Shown here: in pieces, positions 6,562 to 10,833 of the stretch
Layout: each line of letters opens with the position of its first letter
Numbering within the stretch: the stretch's first letter is position 1
NCBI GenBank assembly: GCA_900554895.1
Contig: USIX01000073.1
Location: 1 to 10,833, forward strand
DNA from: an uncultured Megamonas sp.
GTDB taxonomy: Bacteria; Bacillota; Negativicutes; Selenomonadales; Selenomonadaceae
Reading direction: 5' to 3'
Length of the DNA stretch: 10,833 nucleotides
Notes under the pieces: model-generated
Databases searched by the model: none
What the model was told of the DNA's origin: nothing
What the model saw: the letters and a program-made list of their open reading frames with translations, nothing else
Translations under genes and position numbers: made by a program

Positions 6562-6993
6562 ATGGGAATTTTTTCAAAAATTTTGCCAAAGCGCAAACCT
6601 GTTGAAATAAAAAACAATGTACCGAAGGAAAAAGAAGAAATCCGTAAAACATTTGGTATTTACTGTCACAGTCATCACGGCACGTCCGGAACAAAACTCT
6701 GTCCGAAATGTACAGCACTTCTAAGTACGGTAATGGTAAAAATAGCCCGTTGCCCTTACGGCATCACCAAACCGATTTGCGAACGCTGCGACCGTCCGTG
6801 TTTCGGTGCAAAGCAAACCAAAGAATTCCGCGACATTATGCAAAGTACACAAAAAAGAATGTTCCTGCGCCATCCAATGCTCGCATTCAAACATAAAATG
6901 AAAAGCTGGGGCGTAGATTACGCTAAACGCGAACAGGAAAAGAAACAGGAAGCAAAAGCAAAAGCTCGTGCTAAAAACAAAAAACAAAAATAA
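6562..6993 (+). CDS. ygbA: YgbA-family (nitrous oxide-stimulated promoter family) cysteine-rich protein
   Basis: This 143-residue soluble protein matches the YgbA_NO family, named for an E. coli gene whose promoter responds to nitric oxide and which is linked to coping with reactive nitrogen species. The conserved core is about residues 27-118: IYCHSHHG, KLCPKCTALL, ARCPYG, KPICERCDRPCF, and the ending MFLRHPMLAFKHKM. Seven cysteines (35, 47, 50, 64, 73, 76, 80) plus histidines around 36-39 suggest a metal or Fe-S site, but the cofactor is not known to me. Residues 119-143 form a lysine/alanine-rich tail. The ATG at 6562 has AGGAGAG 6-12 nt upstream. It is single, divergent from metN, and convergent with the Hrb-type gene, whose family also handles nitric oxide. 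Its promoter overlaps an inverted repeat. The molecular function is unknown; the gene name rests on family resemblance. Confidence 0.82.
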   Translation: MGIFSKILPKRKPVEIKNNVPKEKEEIRKTFGIYCHSHHGTSGTKLCPKCTALLSTVMVKIARCPYGITKPICERCDRPCFGAKQTKEFRDIMQSTQKRMFLRHPMLAFKHKMKSWGVDYAKREQEKKQEAKAKARAKNKKQK

Positions 6994-7032
6994 AAACAAG
7001 GCGGCAGAATTAATTTTCTGTCGCCTTGTTTT
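6993..7032. terminator. Bidirectional terminator between ygbA-family and hrb-type genes
   Basis: A 17-bp stem (6993-7009 with 7016-7032) has a 6-nt loop and one G-T position that pairs as G-U in the plus-strand RNA. T-rich ends are present in both directions. It begins at the ygbA-family stop codon and lies 7 nt from the stop codon of the convergent gene, so it serves both. Confidence 0.9.
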
Positions 7033-7038
7033 CTGATA

Positions 7039-7680
7039 TCACTGTTTTTCAAACATGCTTTTTGGCTGCTTGCAGACAGGGCAGACAAAATCATCCGCTT
7101 CTTTCGTCAAATCGCCTTCATAAATATAGCCGCATACGCCGCAAACCCATGTTTCCTTATTCTGTTTTGCTTCCGGGGCCTGATAAGTAGGTGCATTTTT
7201 CGGTGCTTTGCCTTTGATTACTTCATGATAGTATTTGTACGTCATCGGTGTATAATTAGATGTAACAACTGCATCTTTTACTCTCGCCAAAATCACAAAA
7301 TGCGTTTCCATTTCTGTCATAGAAATAACTTCCGCCGTAATGTGCGCACAACTGTTTTCCTTCACTACCGGAAGCCCATCCATATATTCCCAGTCGAAAA
7401 TATCACCGTCAAATTTATCCGTATCCTTACCGGAAGAAAAACCGAGTTTAGCAATCACATTCTGTGAAGTCTGTTCGGATAAAACAGATACTGCAAAACG
7501 TCCCGTACGTTTAATACAGTCATAAGTATAGTTTTTCTTGTTCATACTGATGGCAATCACAGGATTGTCACTCGTTATCTGAATAACCGTATTTACGATA
7601 CATCCTGTTGGGCGTTCTCCGTCCAAAGTGCCTATAGCATACATTCCGTAGCTCAATTTCCATAAAGCCGCCATTTCCAT
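7039..7680 (-). CDS. hrb: Flavin reductase-rubredoxin fusion (high molecular weight rubredoxin, Hrb type)
   Basis: This 213-residue cytoplasmic protein joins an FMN-binding flavin reductase-like domain (about 1-155; GERPTGCIVN at 21-30 and SMNKKNYTYD near 45-54 are family features) to a C-terminal rubredoxin domain with iron ligands C180-x2-C183 and C200-x2-C203. Only 16 residues separate the pairs, as in rubrerythrin-type short rubredoxins. In Moorella, Hrb takes electrons from NADH and passes them to the flavodiiron protein FprA, which reduces NO and O2; that role here is inferred. No fprA is in the window. The start ATG at 7680 was chosen because AGGAGGAG lies 8 nt upstream; the frame extends to an ATG at 7758, but those 26 residues translate the binding site and promoter. 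It converges on the NO-linked ygbA-family gene. An unrelated flavoprotein partner is possible. Confidence 0.87.
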   Translation of the reverse strand: MEMAALWKLSYGMYAIGTLDGERPTGCIVNTVIQITSDNPVIAISMNKKNYTYDCIKRTGRFAVSVLSEQTSQNVIAKLGFSSGKDTDKFDGDIFDWEYMDGLPVVKENSCAHITAEVISMTEMETHFVILARVKDAVVTSNYTPMTYKYYHEVIKGKAPKNAPTYQAPEAKQNKETWVCGVCGYIYEGDLTKEADDFVCPVCKQPKSMFEKQ

Positions 7681-7724
7681 TTTTAGCTCTCCTCCTAATA
7701 GATAATAATTATTTGTTAATATAT

Positions 7725-7753
7725 ATGATAGCATATTGTTTATAAAAAGTCTA
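7725..7753 (-). promoter_or_regulatory. Promoter of the hrb-type gene
   Basis: On the minus strand, TAGACT (7748-7753) lies 17 bp before TATCAT (7725-7730), and TG-C precedes the hexamer, giving an extended -10 (TGCTATCAT). The start near 7718 leaves about 38 nt of leader before the ATG at 7680. The promoter lies inside the longer upstream reading frame, which supports the shorter coding call. The plus-strand gene at 7908 has only weak candidates in this gap: TTGACT at 7840-7845 and TACAAT at 7868-7873 are 22 bp apart. Confidence 0.6.
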
Positions 7754-7907
7754 CTCATTTTATATGTAATTAGTATTATACTGATAAAATTTCTATTTAT
7801 CGTTCATTTTTCTTTAATATTCTACTACTTATTAGATATTTGACTAAAATTAAAATTCATGTGAAAATACAATAGAACAACGCTTTATTTCGACCAAGGA
7901 GATTTTT

Positions 7908-8777
7908 ATGAATACAAAAGGACTTTTACTAATTGTTACCGGTACCGTTCTCTGGGGTGCCTCCGGTGTTGTTTCACAACATTTATTTACAGCTAAAGAT
8001 TTTACCGCTGAATGGTTCGTTACCGCTCGTTTAATCATTTCCGGCATTATACTGCTCATAATTGATGCTTTTTTACATAAAGGTGATATTTTTTCTATTT
8101 GGAAAACGACTGATAAATTTGCCCTGATACTTTTCGGCATCTTTGGTATGCTTGGTGTCCAATACACTTATTTTCGTACGATAGTATACAGCAATGCCGC
8201 TACAGCGACAATTTTACAATATTTAATGCCTATTTTCATCGTACTTTATCTACTTATAACAACACGCCGCATCCCCCGCAAACTGGAACTTTTCTCCATT
8301 TTCCTCGCCATGCTTGGAACGTTTCTGCTTGTAACAAAAGGACAGTTTGATACTTTAGCCATCTCTCCTCTTGCTTTAATTTGGGGACTTAGTAATGCCT
8401 GCTTCTCCGCATTTTATACATTACAGCCGCGTGAAATAATCAAACGCTGGCGCTCCACGCTTGTCATCGGCTGGGGAATGTTAATCGGCGGAATTGTAAT
8501 GTGTTTTTATCAGCCGATATGGAATTTTACAGGAATTTGGGATTTAAATTCTGCCCTTTCATTTTTTGCAGTAGTAATCTTCGGCACGGCAATAGCATTC
8601 TGTGCTTACCTTGAAAGCACAAAATATCTATCGCCTACCCAGATAAGCGTATTCGCTTCGCTGGAGCCGTTTTCTTCCATTGTTCTTTCCATTATCTTTC
8701 TTCATATCAGTTTCGGTTCCATAGAATTAATCGGCGCTTTCATAATTATTACAGCCGTTACAATTCTTAATTTATAA
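7908..8777 (+). CDS. EamA/DMT-superfamily transporter
   Basis: This 289-residue membrane protein has about ten hydrophobic segments in two EamA repeats (about 4-137 and 148-287), the standard drug/metabolite transporter build and length. Family features include VLWGASGVVSQ near 14-24, the segment AATATILQYLMPIFIVLY near 97-114 in repeat one, and its counterpart with SPTQISVFASLEPFSSIVLS in repeat two. Such proteins sit in the cytoplasmic membrane and usually export amino acids, nucleosides or other small metabolites, often by proton antiport. The substrate cannot be read from sequence. The ATG at 7908 has AAGGAG at 7896-7901, 6 nt upstream. It is a single gene between its divergent hrb-type neighbour and a terminator shared with the amino acid-binding protein gene; no regulator is next to it. 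Confidence 0.9.
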   Translation: MNTKGLLLIVTGTVLWGASGVVSQHLFTAKDFTAEWFVTARLIISGIILLIIDAFLHKGDIFSIWKTTDKFALILFGIFGMLGVQYTYFRTIVYSNAATATILQYLMPIFIVLYLLITTRRIPRKLELFSIFLAMLGTFLLVTKGQFDTLAISPLALIWGLSNACFSAFYTLQPREIIKRWRSTLVIGWGMLIGGIVMCFYQPIWNFTGIWDLNSALSFFAVVIFGTAIAFCAYLESTKYLSPTQISVFASLEPFSSIVLSIIFLHISFGSIELIGAFIIITAVTILNL

Positions 8778-8779
8778 AG

Positions 8780-8816
8780 AAAACCTCTAATAGCTTAAAA
8801 CTATTAGAGGTTTTTT
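8780..8816. terminator. Bidirectional terminator between EamA gene and amino acid-binding protein gene
   Basis: A perfect 14-bp stem (8780-8793 with 8801-8814) has a 7-nt loop and T-runs on both sides (plus-strand run to 8816; the A-run on the other side gives the minus-strand tail). It starts 2 nt after the EamA stop codon and lies 10 nt from the stop codon of the convergent gene. Confidence 0.93.
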
Positions 8817-8826
8817 ATTATCTAAA

Positions 8827-9627
8827 TTATTCTTTTGTAATATCTTTACCGAACCATTTTTCGGAAATTTTAGCAATAGTGCCATCAGATTTCATTTCAT
8901 TCATAACTTTTTGCACTTCGTCACGAAGAGCAGTGTTTTCCTTAGCAAATGCAATACCGAAATCTGTCGGGTCGCCTACAACAATAGTAGTTTCCTTAAA
9001 AGCATTAGGATGTTTCTGCATATAATACGTACCGACAAGTTCATCGGTTACCACTGCATCAAGACGGCCGTTTTCCAAATCCATGAAAGCATCTATATAA
9101 TCGCCGTATTTTTTAACTTCGCTGAATTGCTGAGCATATTCCGCATTGCTGTCGAGGAAAGTTTCCGCCGTGCTGCCGCTCTGCGTACCAATTACTTTGC
9201 CGTTAAGCTGTTCAATAGAAGTAATATCCGCATCTACAGGAACGAAAATAACCTGACGGTTTTTCATGTAAGGATCGCTGAACAACATATTCTGCTTACG
9301 TTCTTCTGTAATATCAAGACCGTTCCACAAAATATCCACGCGTCCGCTCTGAAGTTCAGCTTCTTTACTCGACCAGTCAATTGCTTTAAATTCTACAGGA
9401 CGATTTAATCGTTTAGCAGCTTCTTTTGCTAAATCAATGTCAAAACCGACAATTTCATTATTTTCATCTTTAAAGCCCATCGGCGGATAACTGTCATCCA
9501 AACCGATTACAATTGGTTTACTATTATCCGTTCCACTTTCAGAAGAACTCTGTTCATTACCGCCGCAACCAGCAATCATCATTACGCCAAATACCATAGC
9601 TAAACATAATACCCATAACTTTTTCAT
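8827..9627 (-). CDS. Polar amino acid ABC transporter substrate-binding lipoprotein
   Basis: This 266-residue SBP_bac_3 family protein is of the cystine/glutamine/arginine-binding type. Residues 1-20 form a lipoprotein signal ending IAGC; Cys21 is the lipid anchor. The binding domain follows from about 38. GFDIDLAKEAAKRL (61-74) matches the family signature, and the stretches NGLDITEERKQNMLFSDPY (102-120) and GTQSGSTAE (147-155) line the ligand pocket in relatives. The charged and polar pocket context suggests an amino acid, but which one is not decidable. The ATG at 9627 has AAGGAGG about 10 nt upstream. No permease or ATPase gene lies next to it: it is flanked by a terminator and a divergent promoter, so its membrane partners must be elsewhere. 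The 5' leader can fold into a stem-loop ending beside the ribosome binding site. Confidence 0.9.
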   Translation of the reverse strand: MKKLWVLCLAMVFGVMMIAGCGGNEQSSSESGTDNSKPIVIGLDDSYPPMGFKDENNEIVGFDIDLAKEAAKRLNRPVEFKAIDWSSKEAELQSGRVDILWNGLDITEERKQNMLFSDPYMKNRQVIFVPVDADITSIEQLNGKVIGTQSGSTAETFLDSNAEYAQQFSEVKKYGDYIDAFMDLENGRLDAVVTDELVGTYYMQKHPNAFKETTIVVGDPTDFGIAFAKENTALRDEVQKVMNEMKSDGTIAKISEKWFGKDITKE

Positions 9628-9644
9628 ATAAATAAATCCTCCTT

Positions 9645-9707
9645 ATGGTAATAAAGTTATATCTTCTTTTAATAATTTAACTAATTAAAGTAATAACAAA
9701 TTACCAT
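9645..9707 (-). promoter_or_regulatory. Long imperfect inverted repeat in the leader of the amino acid-binding protein gene
   Basis: ATGGTAAT (9645-9652) and ATTACCAT (9700-9707) form an 8-bp perfect stem. Inside it, GTTAT (9656-9660) pairs with ATAAC (9693-9697), and CTTTTAAT (9666-9673) can pair with ATTAAAG (9684-9690) with one bulge. In minus-strand RNA this is a roughly 63-nt arm ending directly before the AAGGAGG site. It could stabilise the mRNA, influence translation or be an operator. It matches no riboswitch class I know, and AT-rich DNA makes chance pairing easier. Confidence 0.4.
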
Positions 9708-9733
9708 GCTTTTATAATAAAGAAACTTGTTAT

Positions 9734-9762
9734 ATTGTAACAGATTTTATAATAAAATTCCA
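9734..9762 (-). promoter_or_regulatory. Promoter of the amino acid-binding protein gene
   Basis: On the minus strand, TGGAAT (9757-9762) lies 17 bp before TACAAT (9734-9739), with TG-T before the hexamer (extended -10 TGTTACAAT). The leader would be about 100 nt and include the inverted repeat at 9645-9707. TGTTA (9728-9732) and TAACA (9738-9742) make a small inverted repeat over the -10. A second possible promoter (TTACAA, 18 bp, TATAAA) lies slightly downstream. Confidence 0.5.
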
Positions 9763-9790
9763 TAGGTTTCGCAAAAATTATTAAAAATTT

Positions 9791-9819
9791 TTGTGTTTAT
9801 AGAAATTATATGCTACAAT
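9791..9819 (+). promoter_or_regulatory. Promoter of the DUF441 gene
   Basis: TTGTGT (9791-9796), a 17-bp spacer and TACAAT (9814-9819) with TG-C before it form an extended -10 promoter (TGCTACAAT). Transcription should begin near 9826, leaving about 24 nt of leader to the TTG start at 9850. This position excludes the upstream in-frame ATG at 9793 as the start. Confidence 0.7.
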
Positions 9820-9849
9820 ATACGCAGTTTTTTTATGGAGGTAATAATT

Positions 9850-10308
9850 TTGTATAGTGAATATATTATCCTTGGTGTTTTACTGCTTTTAAGCTATATC
9901 GGTCATAACATGTCAGTATTCTATGCAGTCGGCATTATTCTGATTTTAAAATTATTCCAGTTCACAGCTTTAATGAACTTCGTTGAAGCCAATGGCCTAA
10001 ATTACGGCATCATTCTCCTCACCATCGCTATTTTATTGCCTCTTGCCAACGGCAGAATAACAATTCCGATGATGATAGACAGTTTCAAATCACCGATAGG
10101 CATTTTAGCTTTATTTGCCGGTGTTTTTGCCGCTATGGCCGGTGGCTGGGGCATAAATCTGCTGAAAGATTCTCCTTATATTGTTACTTCTCTCGTTATA
10201 GGTACAATGGTCGGTGTTTTTTTCTTCAAAGGCATCGCTGTAGGGCCGTTAATCGCAGGAGGCATCACATATCTCGTTTTAAGCATAGTAAAACTGATTT
10301 TTCATTAA
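9850..10308 (+). CDS. DUF441 family (YeaL-like) membrane protein
   Basis: This protein of about 152 residues, mostly hydrophobic, has four to five membrane segments and matches the DUF441/UPF0756 family (about 150 residues). Typical features are an N-terminal ILGVLLLLSYIGHNMSVFYA region, then the GIILLTIAILLPLANGRI segment, and a glycine-rich C-terminal half with VGPLIAGGI. Its function is unknown; membrane location is clear. I place the start at TTG 9850, because GGAGGT (9837-9842) lies 7 nt upstream and the predicted transcript begins near 9826. The frame continues up to ATG 9793 but that part holds the promoter, and the ATG at 9835 overlaps the ribosome binding site. The gene is single, divergent from the amino acid-binding protein gene and convergent with crcB, with a shared terminator. 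Confidence 0.85.
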   Translation: MYSEYIILGVLLLLSYIGHNMSVFYAVGIILILKLFQFTALMNFVEANGLNYGIILLTIAILLPLANGRITIPMMIDSFKSPIGILALFAGVFAAMAGGWGINLLKDSPYIVTSLVIGTMVGVFFFKGIAVGPLIAGGITYLVLSIVKLIFH

Positions 10309-10337
10309 AAAAAGGTGAGGATTTTCCTCACCTTTTT
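10309..10337. terminator. Bidirectional terminator between DUF441 gene and crcB
   Basis: GGTGAGG (10314-10320) pairs with CCTCACC (10326-10332), flanked by an A-run on the left and a T-run on the right, so T-tails exist in both directions. It starts right after the DUF441 stop codon and lies 2 nt from the crcB stop codon. Confidence 0.9.
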
Positions 10338-10339
10338 AC

Positions 10340-10717
10340 TTACGAATAAATTAATCTTATAAGGACCATACCTGCCCAAACAGCAAACAAGCCGCCTATC
10401 GTATTTAATACGACATTAAGTACGGCCTGAAGAATAAGTCCTGTTTTTAAAAGTAACATCGTTTCATTACTGAATGAAGAAAATGTTGTAAGACCGCCCA
10501 AAAATCCGACAGTCAGCAATAATGACACATATGGCGAAATTCCCGTAAATCGTTCCGTCAATAAAGTTGAAATTATACCCATCAAAAAACAACCGATTAA
10601 ATTTACTGTCAATGTGCCATACGGAAAATAACCTAATTTATGTATGTATGTTGTAATTAAAAATCTGAAAGCTCCGCCGAAAGCACAGCCCGTCATCACT
10701 ATTAAAATCTTTGTCAT
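10340..10717 (-). CDS. crcB: Fluoride ion channel CrcB/Fluc
   Basis: This 125-residue membrane protein has four hydrophobic segments and the normal size for CrcB (Fluc), the dual-topology homodimeric channel that lets toxic fluoride leave the cell. Family motifs are GGAFRF (14-19, the usual GGxxR), GTLTVNLIGCFLMG (34-47, with pore asparagine N39), and GFLGGLTTFSSFS (71-83), which carries the central Na+-site region and the phenylalanines that line the fluoride path (F79, F82). The ATG at 10717 has GGAGG about 9 nt upstream. A single copy is seen here, while many Gram-positives have two adjacent copies. No fluoride riboswitch fits: only 22 nt lie between the start codon and the tRNA-Val terminator. 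No clear promoter is visible there, so expression may come from read-through or from a promoter overlapping the hairpin. Confidence 0.95.
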   Translation of the reverse strand: MTKILIVMTGCAFGGAFRFLITTYIHKLGYFPYGTLTVNLIGCFLMGIISTLLTERFTGISPYVSLLLTVGFLGGLTTFSSFSNETMLLLKTGLILQAVLNVVLNTIGGLFAVWAGMVLIRLIYS

Positions 10718-10739
10718 TTATTAAAATCCTCCACATAAC

Positions 10740-10767
10740 AAAAAAACTCCTTGAAAACTCAAGGAGT
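10740..10767 (-). terminator. Terminator after tRNA-Val, upstream of crcB
   Basis: ACTCCTTG (10746-10753) and CAAGGAGT (10760-10767) form a perfect 8-bp stem with a 6-nt loop, followed in the minus direction by seven T residues (10746-10740). It lies 11 nt after the tRNA-Val CCA end and 22 nt before the crcB start codon. The orientation fits termination of the tRNA transcript. Confidence 0.85.
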
Positions 10768-10778
10768 AATTATCTTTA

Positions 10779-10833
10779 TGGTGGGCGGTAACAGGATCGA
10801 ACTGCTGACATCCTGCTTGTAAGGCAGGCGCTC
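10779..10833 (-). tRNA. tRNA-Val (anticodon UAC), 5' end cut off by window edge
   Basis: Read on the minus strand, the piece starts in the D-arm. It continues with the anticodon stem CCTGC/GCAGG around loop CTTACAA (anticodon TAC), the variable loop, a T-arm with TTCGATC, the acceptor 3' strand ACCGCCC, discriminator A and an encoded CCA (complement of 10779-10781). The acceptor 5' strand and most of the D-arm lie outside the window. It decodes valine codons. Confidence 0.96.

Noticed and set aside
7681..7758. 26-residue N-terminal extension of the Hrb-type protein
   Set aside because: The extension translates the AGGAGGAG site and the predicted promoter; the ATG at 7680 gives the family-like N-terminus.
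7759..7907. Small RNA or extra gene in the hrb/EamA gap
   Set aside because: The gap is AT-rich with no hairpin followed by a T-run and no short frame with a ribosome binding site; only weak promoter fragments for the EamA gene are seen.
8911..9408. Plus-strand open frame of 165 residues over the amino acid-binding protein gene
   Set aside because: Antisense shadow; product rich in Phe, Ile and Arg, without recognisable features.
10718..10740. Fluoride riboswitch before crcB
   Set aside because: Only 22 nt are available between the start codon and the upstream terminator, and no crcB-motif sequence is present.
1..10833. Mobile element, CRISPR array or defence system
   Set aside because: No transposase, integrase, long terminal inverted repeat, attachment-site duplication or regularly spaced repeat was seen; the gene content is ordinary transport and metabolism.

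Overview
The window reads as an ordinary chromosomal stretch of a low-GC, anaerobic, Firmicutes-like bacterium. The evidence is strong AGGAGG-type ribosome binding sites, ATG and TTG starts, lipoprotein-anchored solute-binding proteins, a flavin reductase-rubredoxin fusion typical of anaerobes, and AT-rich intergenic DNA. The class Negativicutes is my best guess, but this is an impression from protein style and not shown by any marker gene. No insertion sequence, phage gene, CRISPR array or rRNA is visible. Both window ends cut through tRNA genes on the minus strand: tRNA-Gly(GCC) at the left and tRNA-Val(UAC) at the right.

Layout, left to right. A partial tRNA-Gly (minus) is followed by a CNNM/CorC-type membrane protein with CBS domains (plus, 223-1533). 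It converges on an amylosucrase-like GH13 enzyme (minus, 1606-3573). Next is a complete methionine-type ABC importer transcribed leftwards as metN-metI-metQ (6369 down to 3834). Divergent from metN is a small cysteine-rich YgbA family protein (plus, 6562-6993). It converges on a flavin reductase-rubredoxin fusion of the Hrb type (minus, 7039-7680). Divergent from that is an EamA/DMT transporter (plus, 7908-8777), which converges on a polar amino acid-binding lipoprotein (minus, 8827-9627). Divergent again is a DUF441 membrane protein (plus, starting with TTG at 9850), which converges on the fluoride channel gene crcB (minus). The tRNA-Val gene and its terminator lie upstream of crcB.

The arrangement alternates regularly: every convergent junction (about 1540-1580, 6993-7032, 8780-8816, 10309-10337) holds one hairpin with T-runs on both sides, usable as a terminator from either direction. 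Every divergent gap holds back-to-back promoters.

Functionally, most genes are housekeeping transport: methionine or similar amino acid uptake, a second amino acid-binding protein without its permease, fluoride export, a drug/metabolite-type exporter and a CorC-like ion or membrane protein. The amylosucrase-like enzyme is the carbohydrate gene; it carries an unusual lysine-rich N-terminal tail. The most suggestive grouping is the adjacent ygbA-family and hrb-type genes, both of which belong to families tied to nitric oxide. The ygbA promoter overlaps a clear inverted repeat. I found no previously undescribed multi-gene system; the points worth checking are regulatory elements and family deviations.
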